A DNA stretch of 64,000 nt from Bowmanella dokdonensis (GCF_017254865.1 NZ_JAFKCV010000006.1:1-64000); one strand, 5' to 3'; numbered from the stretch's first letter, positions 39,996-49,987 are shown. The notes: generated from the sequence alone by a model not told the origin. Translations and numbers: made by a program.

Positions 39996-40913
39996 ATGAA
40001 GGCATTGGAGATTCGTGATTTACACAAGACCTACAAGGGGGGGACACAAGCCCTCAAAGGGATTGATCTGGATGTCCAGGAGGGGGACTTCTTCGCTCTG
40101 CTGGGTCCCAATGGAGCCGGCAAATCCACCTGTATCGGTGTTCTGGCCAGTCTGGTAAACAAGACCCAGGGGCAGGTGCGTATCTTCGGCGACGATCTGG
40201 ATACAGATCTGGTGAGGGCCAAATCGCATATAGGTTTGGTGCCGCAGGAGTTTAACTTCAATCAGTTTGAAACCCTCCTGCAGATCGTGGTCAATCAGGC
40301 CGGTTATTACGGCGTACCCAGGCAAGTGGCCAGGCAACGTGCTGAGAAGTATCTCAAGCAACTGGATCTTTGGGATAAACGCAACACACCGGCCAGGACC
40401 CTGTCCGGCGGTATGAAGCGACGCCTGATGATTGCCCGGGCCCTGATGCACGAGCCCAGAATGCTTATTCTGGACGAGCCCACTGCCGGTGTGGATATCG
40501 AAATCCGCCGCTCCATGTGGTCATTCCTGAAGCAGATTAACCAGCAGGGCATCACCATTATCCTGACCACCCATTATCTGGAAGAGGCGGAAATGTTGTG
40601 CCGCAACATCGCCATTATCGACAAGGGACGCATCATCGAAAACACCAGTATGAAGGGCTTGCTGGCCAAACTGAACGTGGAGACATTTATCCTGGACCTG
40701 GCTCCCTGCAGTAAGGAGCCCAGGCTGGAGGGCTTCGAATACCGTATCCTGGACGATCACACCATGGAAGTGGACGTGGCCAAGAGCGAGGGATTGAACG
40801 GTGTGTTCAGGCAATTAAGTGAGCAGCAGATTCAGGTGCTCAGCATGCGCAACAAATCCAACCGTCTGGAAGAGCTGTTTGTTCGCCTGGTTGAGGGCGG
40901 CCGTGACAAGTGA
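39996..40913 (+). CDS. yadG: ABC-2 transporter ATP-binding protein YadG
   Basis: A 305-aa ATPase nearly collinear with E. coli YadG. Walker A GPNGAGKST (about 37-45), signature LSGGMKRRL, Walker B LILDEPTAGVD, and the YadG-specific tail LSMRNKSNRLEELFVRLV. With YadH it forms an ABC-2 exporter whose substrate is not established. It lies 27 bp upstream of yadH. Confidence 0.93.
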   Translation: MKALEIRDLHKTYKGGTQALKGIDLDVQEGDFFALLGPNGAGKSTCIGVLASLVNKTQGQVRIFGDDLDTDLVRAKSHIGLVPQEFNFNQFETLLQIVVNQAGYYGVPRQVARQRAEKYLKQLDLWDKRNTPARTLSGGMKRRLMIARALMHEPRMLILDEPTAGVDIEIRRSMWSFLKQINQQGITIILTTHYLEEAEMLCRNIAIIDKGRIIENTSMKGLLAKLNVETFILDLAPCSKEPRLEGFEYRILDDHTMEVDVAKSEGLNGVFRQLSEQQIQVLSMRNKSNRLEELFVRLVEGGRDK

Positions 40914-40940
40914 AGTATTTGATTAAGGTTTATCCATCCC

Positions 40941-41711
40941 ATGAATAGTTTAAGTTTCACCGCTCTGCGTACCCTCTGGATCAAGGAATGTACCCGTTTT
41001 ATGCGGATCTGGGTGCAGACCCTGGTGCCGCCGGCCATCACCATGACCCTGTATTTCATCATTTTTGGTAACCTGATCGGCAGTCGGATAGGCCAGATGG
41101 ACGGGGTCAGCTACATGGAGTTCATCGTGCCCGGGCTGATCATGATGTCGGTCATTACCAACGCCTATTCGAATGTCTCCTCATCCTTTTTCAGCGCCAA
41201 GTTCCAGCGCAATGTGGAAGAGTTACTGGTGGCACCGGTGTCAAGTTGGATCATTATTCTCGGCTTTGTCGGCGGGGGAGTGGCCCGTGCATTGCTAGTG
41301 GGGATTCTGGTGACCCTGGTGTCCGCTTTTTTTGTCGATATCAATATCCATAATCCACTGATGCTGATCCTGACCCTGCTGCTCACTGCCACCCTTTTCT
41401 CCGCTGCCGGCCTGGTCAACGCCGTATTCGCCAAGACCTTCGACGATATCTCCATGGTACCTACCTTTGTCCTCACCCCGCTGACCTATCTGGGTGGCGT
41501 GTTCTATTCCCTGTCCCTGTTGCCCGAGTTCTGGCAATGGGTCAGCAAGGCCAATCCCGTTGTTTATATGGTCAACGGATTCCGCTATGGCTTTCTGGGT
41601 GCCTCGGATGTGGGCATAGGAACGGCCCTCTCGGTGCTGATAGGCTTCAATCTGCTGGTGTTCGCCACGGCCTGGCATCTGATCAACAAAGGTGTGGGGA
41701 TCCGCAGCTGA
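40941..41711 (+). CDS. yadH: ABC-2 transporter permease YadH
   Basis: A 256-aa inner-membrane permease with six hydrophobic segments, the same length as E. coli YadH. FMRIWVQTLVPPAITMTLYF, FVLTPLTYLGGVFYS and GFRYGFLG match YadH. Its stop overlaps the ATG of the methyltransferase gene (TGATG), indicating translational coupling. Confidence 0.93.
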   Translation: MNSLSFTALRTLWIKECTRFMRIWVQTLVPPAITMTLYFIIFGNLIGSRIGQMDGVSYMEFIVPGLIMMSVITNAYSNVSSSFFSAKFQRNVEELLVAPVSSWIIILGFVGGGVARALLVGILVTLVSAFFVDINIHNPLMLILTLLLTATLFSAAGLVNAVFAKTFDDISMVPTFVLTPLTYLGGVFYSLSLLPEFWQWVSKANPVVYMVNGFRYGFLGASDVGIGTALSVLIGFNLLVFATAWHLINKGVGIRS

Positions 41712-42376
41712 TGAGCGAGGGTATCTCAAAGATTGTCACCACTAACCAAACCGGTCCCCACGATAAGCTGGAAGAGCTGGTCAGACGGCATCTGAGCAGC
41801 GACAGCCAGAAGCCGATCAGCCAGCATACCCGGGAGGCCTTCGAACAGGCCAGCGCATGGCTCGGGGAGTGGCAGGGACCACTGATTCTGGATTCCTGCT
41901 GCGGCGTAGGCGAGAGTACCGCTGTCATCGCCTCCCGCTACCCCGCCGCCAAGGTTATTGGCGTGGACAAATCGGCGGTGCGCACAAAGCGACATGAGCG
42001 CGCCTACGCTTCGGGGCAGGACAACTATCTGGTGCTGCGCGCCGATTTAAACGATTTCTGGCGTCTGGCCCACCGACAAGGCTGGAAGCTGGCCAGGCAT
42101 TACCTGCTTTATCCTAACCCCTGGCCCAAGTCCATGCATATCAAACGACGCTGGCACGGGGGCGCCAGCTTTGCCGATATTATCAGGTTGGGTGGGCGAT
42201 TAGTCCTGCGCAGTAATTGGCTCTTGTATATTGAAGAATTCGCCCTGGCGCTGAAAGTGGCGGGATTCGACGCAACGCCCTCGCCCTATCAGTCCGAACA
42301 GCCTATGACTCCTTTCGAGCGAAAGTACTGGGCCAGCGGCCAGCAGAGCTGGCAACTGGAAGCAGACCTGGGCTGA
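41711..42376 (+). CDS. TrmB-like SAM-dependent methyltransferase
   Basis: A 221-aa Rossmann methyltransferase. Motif I LDSCCGVGESTAVIA (about 58-72), then VIGVDKS, and YPNPWPKSMHIKRRW, the TrmB-type (tRNA m7G46) catalytic loop. It is shorter at the C-terminus than canonical TrmB and coupled to yadGH, so it may be a paralogue with another RNA or other target. Start ATG 41711 overlaps the yadH stop; a longer reading inside yadH is a shadow. Confidence 0.78.
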   Translation: MSEGISKIVTTNQTGPHDKLEELVRRHLSSDSQKPISQHTREAFEQASAWLGEWQGPLILDSCCGVGESTAVIASRYPAAKVIGVDKSAVRTKRHERAYASGQDNYLVLRADLNDFWRLAHRQGWKLARHYLLYPNPWPKSMHIKRRWHGGASFADIIRLGGRLVLRSNWLLYIEEFALALKVAGFDATPSPYQSEQPMTPFERKYWASGQQSWQLEADLG

Positions 42377-42398
42377 GAATGGGGTTACATCCCTGCTC

Positions 42399-43076
42399 TT
42401 AGAGGAAGCTGGCTATCTCGTTTAACTCTTTCTTTACCAGGGCATGCTCAGGAATTGTGGCGTTTTCGGCGGGATAGCCGGCCACGATCAGCATATACGG
42501 GCGCTCGTTGTCTGCATCCCGGCCACAGATCTCCGTTAGAAAGCTCATGGGTTTAGGTGTGTGGGTCAGGGTGGCCAGTCCCGACTGGTGCAGGGCCTGA
42601 ATCAGAAAGCCGGTGGCCAGTCCCACAGACTCATGAACGTAGTAATTCTGCTGCTTGTCGCTGGCATGGATGCCCCCCTTTTTCTGACTGAACACGGCAA
42701 TCAGCCAGGGCGCCACTTCCAGATATGACTTGTTGGCATCGGTACCCAGGGGCTTTAGGGCTTGCAGCCATTCCTCACCAGCACGGCCCTGGTAAAAAGA
42801 CTGCTCCAGTGCCTCAGCCTGGGCCCGGATCTGCTTCTTTACCTCGGCGCTGCCAATGGCCACAAAATGCCAGGGCTGATGGTTGGCGCCGCTGGGGGCT
42901 GTACCGGCAGCACGAAGGCAGGTTTCAATCAATTCCCGGTTAACGGGGCGGTCTGAAAAAGCCCTGACCGAATGGCGCCGCCTGCATGTGGCATAAAAGT
43001 CCCGTGCTCGTTTCAGCATCTCGCTGGCGGGGTATTCGATAAAATCCTCGAGTGGCACTGAGGCGTGTTCTTGCAT
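42399..43076 (-). CDS. Nitroreductase-fold protein of the iodotyrosine deiodinase type
   Basis: A 225-aa FMN-dependent protein. FMN-binding [13 protein letters not shown] and [16 protein letters not shown] match the deiodinase branch of the nitroreductase fold. The lid residues that bind the amino-acid zwitterion in human IYD (Glu157, Tyr161, Lys182) align at Glu91, Tyr95 and Lys116, with the same spacing (+4, +21). This suggests reductive dehalogenation of halotyrosines, or another reaction on tyrosine-like substrates; it is not shown. It is convergent with the TrmB-like gene. Confidence 0.8.
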   Translation of the reverse strand: MQEHASVPLEDFIEYPASEMLKRARDFYATCRRRHSVRAFSDRPVNRELIETCLRAAGTAPSGANHQPWHFVAIGSAEVKKQIRAQAEALEQSFYQGRAGEEWLQALKPLGTDANKSYLEVAPWLIAVFSQKKGGIHASDKQQNYYVHESVGLATGFLIQALHQSGLATLTHTPKPMSFLTEICGRDADNERPYMLIVAGYPAENATIPEHALVKKELNEIASFL

Positions 43077-43146
43077 GACTGGGGCCCATTTTTAATCCTG
43101 TTGACCCATTCTTATCCTGCTCATCAAAGGCGTCAAGCCGGACGCG

Positions 43147-43860
43147 TCAGTTAAGAAACGCCTGTGGCTTGCTGAAGTAAAAACCCTGTCCATAGCGGAT
43201 TCCCAGGCTCCTGACCGCCTGCAGGGAAGATTTGTCCTCAATATGCTCGGCAATCACGGCAATATCCCGTTCCTCGGCCAGTTGCTGCAGGTGGCTGACA
43301 AAATCCATGGTTTCCTGACTCCTGGCCATTTGCTTAATCAGGGCGCCGTCCACTTTCACGCCATCAATGGGGAGCTCCAGTATTGTCATGATATTGCTCG
43401 AAATGGCGCCAAAATGATCGACAAAAAGGCGAATGTTCAGTGTCTTGCACATCTGCAGGAAAGATTTGAATTCATTGCGATGGTTAAAGGCCGTGGCGGC
43501 CATCAGTTCGAGTGTAATGCGTCCCGGATTAGGATATTCCGGCAGAAAGTCGGTCAGAAAGCGCACCAACTTGGACTCGACGATGTCCTGCTGACTGATA
43601 TTGATGCTCCAGGCCATATTATTGTTGCGAAAATACTCGGCGCTGGCATGGAAGATCCGCTGACTGAGTTGCCCGAAGCATTGTCCCCGTTCAACCAGGT
43701 ATAAAAATTCGCTGGGCAGAAATGTCTGCTCCTTGTCGGTGACCAGCCTGGCCAGACATTCATAACTCCAGACCGCATGGTGCTCCAGGTCCATAATCGG
43801 CTGGAAATAGGGCACGATGCGTTCAATATCAAAGGCTCCGGCTATTTGTTTGATTCGCAT
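43147..43860 (-). CDS. Degenerate EAL-domain protein
   Basis: A 237-aa protein consisting almost wholly of an EAL domain. Retained: Glu34 (as ECL instead of EAL), Asn87, Glu118, Lys169, Asp171, Glu205 and Gln225. Changed: the metal-binding pair DDFG reads DHFG, so the second Asp is His149. Loop 6 after it is also not the usual GTG/ASS type. Phosphodiesterase activity is therefore doubtful; it may bind c-di-GMP or partner proteins. It is monocistronic, divergent from panP. Confidence 0.82.
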   Translation of the reverse strand: MRIKQIAGAFDIERIVPYFQPIMDLEHHAVWSYECLARLVTDKEQTFLPSEFLYLVERGQCFGQLSQRIFHASAEYFRNNNMAWSINISQQDIVESKLVRFLTDFLPEYPNPGRITLELMAATAFNHRNEFKSFLQMCKTLNIRLFVDHFGAISSNIMTILELPIDGVKVDGALIKQMARSQETMDFVSHLQQLAEERDIAVIAEHIEDKSSLQAVRSLGIRYGQGFYFSKPQAFLN

Positions 43861-44052
43861 TCAGGGCAAGAATTGGCGGCAGTACGCTCAATATAGCAGC
43901 GACAAGGACAGAATTGTCAAACATTTCAGGAGATTGAGGCATTCCGCCTCTTTATGGCAGCAGGCGGAGTATAACTGGCATGTGCCGGCGGATGACGGAA
44001 TCGGGGTAATTAGGGTAAAGTGCCGGTTCTTTTCGCCACTAAGAGTCAGCCA

Positions 44053-45663
44053 GTGAGTCAAGCCAAAGCCAGCCACGAGCACCTGCTGCGGGTGTTCACA
44101 AAGCCTGAGGGCAGAGATTCCCGCCTGTCGCAGATCGAACAGCATCTGTCCGACAATCTGGCCGATTTTCTCTCCCGTCATGTGGTGGCCAGTGATACCT
44201 CGCTGGAGGAGATCGAACAGGACTTCAAGGTCAGCAGCATTCCCCAGCAGCCGCAATTCGTCTCTGAGCATGCCGACATGCTGCTGAACAAGCTGGTGGC
44301 CAATTCGGTCAATACCTATTCGCCACGCTTCATCGGCCATATGACGTCGGCCCTGCCTTATTTTCATCTGAGTCTGGCCAAGCTGATGGTTGGCCTGAAC
44401 CAGAACCTGGTCAAGATTGAAACGTCCAAGGCCTTTACACCGCTGGAGCGGCAGGTCCTGGGCATGATGCATCAACTGGTGTTTGAGCAGGACGAAGGAT
44501 TCTACCAGCAGCATCTGCATAGTGCCGATCATTCACTGGGCAGTTTCTGCAGCGGCGGCACCCTGGCCAATATCACCGCCTTGTGGGTAGCCAGAAACCG
44601 TTTACTGGCGCCAACAGAAGGGTTTCGCGGCATTGACCGTGAAGGCCTGTCGGCCGCCATGGCCCATTACGGCTACCGGCGACTTGTTGTCGTCAGCTCC
44701 CGGCGGGGCCATTATTCCCTCGGCAAGGCGGTGGATGTGCTGGGACTGGGCCGTGAGCAACTGGTCACGCTGCCCTGCCCCGGACAAAGGCTGGATCCGG
44801 CCCAGGCGTTAGCCGAAGGCAAACGCATCCGGCAGCAGGGGGGACGGGTAATGGCGCTGGTGGGAATCGCAGGCACGACCGAAACCGGCCATATCGATCC
44901 GTTGGACGAACTGGCCGATGTAGCCAGGGAACTGGATTGTCATCTGCATGTGGATGCAGCCTGGGGTGGCGCAACCTTATTTTCCAGACGACACAAAGAA
45001 TTGCTAAAGGGTATCGAGCGGGCCGATTCTGTGACCCTGGATGCCCATAAGCAAATGTACGTCCCCATGGGGGCCGGCATGGTCTTGTTTCGCGATCCCA
45101 AAGCGGGCAACGCAGTGCGTCATCATGCCCAGTATATCCTGCGCCAGGGCTCCAAGGATCTGGGAGCTACCAGTCTGGAAGGCAGCCGCAACGGCATGGC
45201 CATGATGTTGTATGCCTCGTTGCACATTCTTGGTCGCGCCGGCTATGAATTACTGATCGATAAAAGCCTGGCCATGGCCAGAACCTTCGCCGCCATGATA
45301 GATGAGCACCCGGAGTTTGAGCTGACCACCGCCCCTACCCTTTGCCTGTTAACCTACAGGTACTGCCCTGCGGCGTTACAGGAAAAAATGGCGCACCAGC
45401 CGAAACTGGCAGAGCAGGTGAATCCTTTGCTGGACGAACTGACAGTTGCCATCCAGAAGCATCAACGGGAGTCCGGCCATTCATTCGTCTCCCGCACCCG
45501 CTTTGAAACGGATCGCTATCCGCAACAGCCGATTAATGTCTTTCGTGTGGTGCTGGCCAACCCCCTGACCACAGAACAGGATTTGCAGGCAGTCCTTAAC
45601 GAGCAGGTTCGTATCGCCAGGAATCTGGACTGGGATCCTGAGTTGTCCCGGCACTGCCAATGA
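44053..45663 (+). CDS. panP: Pyridoxal-dependent aspartate 1-decarboxylase PanP
   Basis: A 536-aa group II PLP decarboxylase that makes beta-alanine from aspartate for pantothenate. FIGHMTSALPYF, SFCSGGTLANITALW, HVDAAWGGATLFS and the PLP lysine in DAHKQMYVPMGAG closely follow Vibrio PanP. It substitutes for PanD, which is absent between panB and panC here. Start at GTG 44053 agrees with homologues; a GTG at 44020 (AGGG upstream) would add 11 residues and cannot be excluded. It overlaps the convergent SBP gene by 68 bp. Confidence 0.88.
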   Translation: MSQAKASHEHLLRVFTKPEGRDSRLSQIEQHLSDNLADFLSRHVVASDTSLEEIEQDFKVSSIPQQPQFVSEHADMLLNKLVANSVNTYSPRFIGHMTSALPYFHLSLAKLMVGLNQNLVKIETSKAFTPLERQVLGMMHQLVFEQDEGFYQQHLHSADHSLGSFCSGGTLANITALWVARNRLLAPTEGFRGIDREGLSAAMAHYGYRRLVVVSSRRGHYSLGKAVDVLGLGREQLVTLPCPGQRLDPAQALAEGKRIRQQGGRVMALVGIAGTTETGHIDPLDELADVARELDCHLHVDAAWGGATLFSRRHKELLKGIERADSVTLDAHKQMYVPMGAGMVLFRDPKAGNAVRHHAQYILRQGSKDLGATSLEGSRNGMAMMLYASLHILGRAGYELLIDKSLAMARTFAAMIDEHPEFELTTAPTLCLLTYRYCPAALQEKMAHQPKLAEQVNPLLDELTVAIQKHQRESGHSFVSRTRFETDRYPQQPINVFRVVLANPLTTEQDLQAVLNEQVRIARNLDWDPELSRHCQ

Positions 45664-46351
45664 GGGAAGCGTCCCGCAGCGCCTTCTGGAGGGCCGGCTC
45701 TACTGCAGGAATAAGATGGCGGTGCCTTTCATTCAGATAATGATAAACACCGGTCTGTAAAATCTTCGGCTGCGCCACCTGCACCCGATAGTCGGCCAGC
45801 AACTCCTCGCGGCTGGCCACGACGGCAAACAGGGCAAAGTCGATTCTGCCCAGGCCGGTCAACTCGATCAGTTGATCATTGCTGGTCAGCTCCAGCGCCA
45901 AGGCTTTACGATCTTTGAGGATTAACCTGGCGATAGAGTCCCCACTGGGAACCGCAACTGACACAAGAGGTTCATTGAGCATCTGCGGATCACAGACTAC
46001 CCCGATACGGCAAATCAGGTAGATATTCACGTCCAGAAGGGAAACGGGAACCCTGAAGGTGTGGCTTAGCCCGCTCTCAATAAAGCCGGTGCGGGCCGTG
46101 ATGCCGTCCACCTCACCACGTTCCACCGCACGCAATTCCCGCTCCGGGGGAATGGCGACAAACTCGATGGGAATCTGCAGGCTGTTGTAGGCTTGCTTAA
46201 GCAGTGGCTTGATCAATTCAATCTGTGGATGTTCAACATGACTGAACAACAGCGGTGGCTTGTCCCATCCCTGGCTCATGGCAGGTATCGACAGCAGTGT
46301 GGCGAGCCAGATAACCGGCCGGCACCTCAAACATACAATACTCACACCCAT
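45596..46351 (-). CDS. SBP3-like periplasmic protein
   Basis: A 251-aa secreted protein: Cys-containing hydrophobic signal (about 1-26, ending AMSQG), then the two-lobed SBP_bac_3 pattern with PPERELRAVERGEVDGITART and LTGLGRIDFALFA. No transporter genes adjoin it; it sits between panP and panC. It resembles orphan solute-binding proteins found with polar amino acids or sensory roles, but the ligand is unknown. Its last 68 bp are antisense to the panP 3' end. Confidence 0.7.
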   Translation of the reverse strand: MGVSIVCLRCRPVIWLATLLSIPAMSQGWDKPPLLFSHVEHPQIELIKPLLKQAYNSLQIPIEFVAIPPERELRAVERGEVDGITARTGFIESGLSHTFRVPVSLLDVNIYLICRIGVVCDPQMLNEPLVSVAVPSGDSIARLILKDRKALALELTSNDQLIELTGLGRIDFALFAVVASREELLADYRVQVAQPKILQTGVYHYLNERHRHLIPAVEPALQKALRDASLIGSAGTTQDPSPDSWRYEPAR

Positions 46352-46404
46352 CCCCCGGTCACCAGATCTGTTCAGAGTGTAGGCGCTGGCACCAGCGCCG
46401 CCAA

Positions 46405-47259
46405 TTAGTCCTTGAGCTCCACGCGGATATTATCGATGAGTCTGGCCCGGCCGAGAAACGCAGCCATCAATACCACCAGTTGCACCTCCTCATGACTTGG
46501 ATGCAACAGACTGTCGGCAGCTCGTATTTCGATGTAATCAGGCTTGAAGCCCGCATCGAGCAACTTCTGTTTGTGCTCCTGAATCAGCCTGGAAAAGTCA
46601 CGCCTGCCCAATTGAATGGCGTCGGCTATCTCCCGCAAATTGCGATACAGGGCCGGCGCTGTTTCGCGCTCTTCTGTGGTCAGGTAGTTGTTCCTTGAGC
46701 TCATGGCCAGGCCATCGGCCTCACGAACCGTCTGCACGCCATGGACCTTCAGGTTCATGGACAGATCCGTGACCATGGCCTTGATGACCTGAAGTTGCTG
46801 GTAATCCTTTTCACCGAAAAAAGCGTGGTTAGGCTGTACCATATTGAACAGCTTGCAGACGATGGTGGCCACGCCGCGGAAATGGCCCGGCCTGCTGGCG
46901 CCACAAATCATGTAGGAGATGCCCGGCACCTCCACAAAGGTCTGTTGCTCCAACCCGCGGGGATAGATGTCTTCCACACTGGGCGTAAACACCACATCGA
47001 CGCCCAGGGATTCCAGCGCCGCCAGATCATGTTTGAGGGTACGGGGATAGGCGGCCAGATCTTCGTCCGGTCCGAACTGCAAAGGGTTAACAAAGATCGA
47101 CACGACCACTATGTCAGCGGCCTCACGGGCCTTCCTGACCAGGTGGAGATGGCCGTGATGCAAGTTACCCATGGTCGGCACAAAGCCGATGGCCCTGCCT
47201 TCGATCTGCCAGCGGCGTCTGGCCTCACGCAGAGCCACTATGTCACTGATGACCTTCAT
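46405..47259 (-). CDS. panC: Pantothenate synthetase
   Basis: A 284-aa PanC condensing pantoate and beta-alanine with ATP. The nucleotide motif [14 protein letters not shown] contains the HxGH class-I-synthetase-like signature; [25 protein letters not shown] and AMSSRNNYL are conserved. It lies 9 bp downstream of panB. Confidence 0.96.
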   Translation of the reverse strand: MKVISDIVALREARRRWQIEGRAIGFVPTMGNLHHGHLHLVRKAREAADIVVVSIFVNPLQFGPDEDLAAYPRTLKHDLAALESLGVDVVFTPSVEDIYPRGLEQQTFVEVPGISYMICGASRPGHFRGVATIVCKLFNMVQPNHAFFGEKDYQQLQVIKAMVTDLSMNLKVHGVQTVREADGLAMSSRNNYLTTEERETAPALYRNLREIADAIQLGRRDFSRLIQEHKQKLLDAGFKPDYIEIRAADSLLHPSHEEVQLVVLMAAFLGRARLIDNIRVELKD

Positions 47260-47268
47260 GGGGTGCTC

Positions 47269-48063
47269 CTAACTGAAACTGTGTTCGTCGGAGGGGAAAC
47301 TGCCGTTTCTCACCTCTTCGATATAAAGCGTTACGGCTTTACGGATATCACCGGTGACGGCCAGATAATTCTTGGAGAATTTTGGCATATAGTTGGCGCT
47401 GATGCCGAACATGTCATGCATGACCAAAACCTGACCATCCGTATCGACGCCTGCGCCAATACCAATGACCGGAATATTCAGCGCCTGGCTGATACGGCCA
47501 GCCAGTTCTCTGGGGACACATTCCAACACCAGCAATTGAATGCCGGCCTGCTCCAGTTGCCTGGCCTGTTCAAGCATCTGGCTGGCAGCCTGCTGGTCCC
47601 GCCCCTGCACCTTGAAACCACCGAACTTGTGCACCGACTGCGGTGTCAGGCCCAGATGGCCACAGACAGGAATACCCCGCTCCGTCAGCCCGGCAATGGT
47701 GTCGAGCAGCCAGGCGCCACCTTCCAACTTGACCATTTCCGCGCCGGCGGCCATCAGGGCTGCAGCATTGGCAAAGGCCTGCTCTGTGGTTGCGTAGGAC
47801 ATGAAGGGCATATCGGTCACCACCAGCGCCCGCTGTGTACCCTTTCGCACCGAACGGGTGTGGTAGGCCATCTGCTCCACTGTCACCGGCAGGGTGCTGT
47901 CTTCACCCATCAGCACCATACCCAGGGAGTCACCGATCAGGATGACTTCCATGCCCTGTTCATCGAACAGCTTGGCAAAACTGGCGTCATAAGCCGTGAT
48001 AACACTGATACGCTCGCCCTGTTGTTTCATTTTCATCAGGGTTGAGGTTGTCACTTTTTTCAT
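47269..48063 (-). CDS. panB: 3-methyl-2-oxobutanoate hydroxymethyltransferase
   Basis: A 264-aa PanB, the first step of pantoate synthesis using methylenetetrahydrofolate. [39 protein letters not shown] and [15 protein letters not shown] contain the metal-binding and catalytic residues. It is followed by panC; panP and this pair supply the full beta-alanine to pantothenate route. Confidence 0.96.
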   Translation of the reverse strand: MKKVTTSTLMKMKQQGERISVITAYDASFAKLFDEQGMEVILIGDSLGMVLMGEDSTLPVTVEQMAYHTRSVRKGTQRALVVTDMPFMSYATTEQAFANAAALMAAGAEMVKLEGGAWLLDTIAGLTERGIPVCGHLGLTPQSVHKFGGFKVQGRDQQAASQMLEQARQLEQAGIQLLVLECVPRELAGRISQALNIPVIGIGAGVDTDGQVLVMHDMFGISANYMPKFSKNYLAVTGDIRKAVTLYIEEVRNGSFPSDEHSFS

Positions 48064-48122
48064 GAGGTCACTCCTGCTTTCAACCGGCGGGGATCAAACA
48101 CACCGGCTGCGATGTCGAGCTA

Positions 48123-48641
48123 CTATACGGATCCAGCCAAAGATGTCCAAACCTCGGCCTGCTGCCGGATTACCTGCATCCCCTGCACAGGGCAGGAAGC
48201 CACCAGTTCGGCCAGGCTCCGCCCGTCTGGCAATACCAGTTGCGGAGCGATTTCCTGTAAAGGACAAAGCACAAACTCACGCTCGGCTATGCCGTAATGG
48301 GGTACGGTCAACGCCTCGTTATGGATAACCTGATCTCCATACAGGAGTACATCCAGATCCAGGGTTCTGGCCCCCCAGCGCAGGGAGCGCACCCTGCCGC
48401 TGGCCTTTTCCAATGCCTGCAGGGCCCTAAGCAGTTCCATTGCTGATAAGGATGTTTCCAAGCGGGCCACCGCATTCACATAGTCCGGTTGATCAGGCGG
48501 CCCCATGGGACGGCTCTGGTAAAAAGACGAACAATGGGTCAGGCGACTGGCCGCCATGGTCTGCATGCCCTTGAGGGCAACGAGCAGTTGCCTGGCGGGA
48601 TTATCAAGATTGCTGCCAAGACCGATGTAGCACGGGATCAT
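48123..48641 (-). CDS. folK: 7,8-dihydro-6-hydroxymethylpterin pyrophosphokinase
   Basis: A 172-aa HPPK of the folate pathway. GLGSNLDNPARQL at the N-terminus, QSRPMGPPDQPDYVNAV, and the WGARTLDLDVLLYGD motif are family signatures. Its ATG overlaps the pcnB stop (ATGA), as in many gammaproteobacteria. It lies 59 bp upstream of panB. Confidence 0.96.
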   Translation of the reverse strand: MIPCYIGLGSNLDNPARQLLVALKGMQTMAASRLTHCSSFYQSRPMGPPDQPDYVNAVARLETSLSAMELLRALQALEKASGRVRSLRWGARTLDLDVLLYGDQVIHNEALTVPHYGIAEREFVLCPLQEIAPQLVLPDGRSLAELVASCPVQGMQVIRQQAEVWTSLAGSV

Positions 48642-49987
48642 TGAGCGGGTTTCTTGCTTCTTGGACGGCGACGTCTGCCCGGGCGTTTGTTGTCCCTGGT
48701 TTGAAGCGCATCCAGCATCCGGCGACGCTCATCCTGATCGGCATCCTGGAATTCGGTCCACCAGCCTGCCAGCTCTTCCAGTTCGCCACCTTCCACTGCT
48801 GCCCGCTGCAGCAGGAAGTCATAGCCGGCACGGAACTTTGGATGTTCCAGCATCTGGTAGGCCCGGCGGCCGAATCTTTTCGGCAGGCGGTTCTGCAACA
48901 TCCAGATATCGCGAATTGGCAGGGTGAACCTTTTCGGGATCATAATGCGCTGCTGCTGGCGATGTAGCACGTCATTGACGGACATATTAAATGCATCGTA
49001 GGCGCTCAGGCCGCTTTCTGCCTGCAATTGCGCACAACGGGCTTCCAGGGGATACCAGAGCATCGCCGCGAAGATATAGGCCGGTGTGACCCGCTGCTCA
49101 TTATTGATCCGCTCATCCGTATTGATCAGTACCTGTTCCAGCAACTGACATTCCTTGCTGCCGGGCACTTTCAGCATGGGTTGCAACTGGGGAAACAGCT
49201 GTCCGAACAGGCCATACTCCTGCAGTAATTTGTAGGTTTGCAGGGCCTTGCCGGCCATAAACAGCTTGAGTACTTCCTCAAACAGCCTGGCGGGGGGAAT
49301 ATTGGCCAGCAAAGAGGCCAGCTCGGGAATCATCCTGCCTGCTTCGGGGGCAATCTGCATATCCAGTTTGGCCGCAAAGCGCGCGGCCCTGAGCATGCGC
49401 ACGGGATCTTCCCGATAGCGGGTTTCGGGGTCGCCAATCAGGCGGATTTTTCGCTCTTTGAGGGCTTTCATACCACCGGCAAAATCGGTGATGCTGAAAT
49501 CGGCAATATTGTAATACATGGCATTGACGGTGAAATCCCGTCGCTCGGCATCTTCTTCAATGCCGCCAAATACATTGTCGCGCAGGATCAGGCCTTCTTC
49601 GCTACGCTTGCCCAGTTTGTCATCCTGTTCTTCCTCGTCCTGAACGTGATGACCGCGAAACGTGGCGACCTCTATGACTTCCCGGCCAAAGACCACATGG
49701 GCCAGACGAAAACGGCGGCCAATTAAACGGCAATTCCGGAACAGGGCCTTGACCTGTTCGGGTTCAGCATTGGTGGCCACATCGAAATCCTTGGGATGCA
49801 GTCCCAACAACAAATCGCGAACGCAGCCACCTACCAGGTAAGCCTGATAACCCGCATTGTGCAGCCGGTACAGCACTTTGAGGGCATTGTCACTGATGTC
49901 CTGGCGGGAAACACCATGCTCGCTGCGGGGAATATGCACTGGGGCCAGACGGACTGGCGCATGACTGGCGGAAAAGACCTGCTTCAC
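48638..49987 (-). CDS. pcnB: Poly(A) polymerase I
   Basis: A 449-aa class II nucleotidyltransferase that adds 3' poly(A) tails, promoting RNA decay. LVGGCVRDLLLGLHPKDFDVAT carries the metal-binding DxD; the ADE-RRDFTVNAMYYN region discriminates it with its RFRLAHVVFGRE segment. A basic C-terminus (KRPGRRRRPRSKKPAQ) follows. It starts with GTG 49987 with only a weak AAGG site, in line with the deliberately poor initiation of E. coli pcnB (AUU). Confidence 0.93.
   Translation of the reverse strand: MKQVFSASHAPVRLAPVHIPRSEHGVSRQDISDNALKVLYRLHNAGYQAYLVGGCVRDLLLGLHPKDFDVATNAEPEQVKALFRNCRLIGRRFRLAHVVFGREVIEVATFRGHHVQDEEEQDDKLGKRSEEGLILRDNVFGGIEEDAERRDFTVNAMYYNIADFSITDFAGGMKALKERKIRLIGDPETRYREDPVRMLRAARFAAKLDMQIAPEAGRMIPELASLLANIPPARLFEEVLKLFMAGKALQTYKLLQEYGLFGQLFPQLQPMLKVPGSKECQLLEQVLINTDERINNEQRVTPAYIFAAMLWYPLEARCAQLQAESGLSAYDAFNMSVNDVLHRQQQRIMIPKRFTLPIRDIWMLQNRLPKRFGRRAYQMLEHPKFRAGYDFLLQRAAVEGGELEELAGWWTEFQDADQDERRRMLDALQTRDNKRPGRRRRPRSKKPAQ

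Noticed and set aside
41537-41710. Longer N-terminus for the TrmB-like methyltransferase
   Set aside because: It lies entirely within yadH; the TGATG overlap at 41709-41713 marks the true start.
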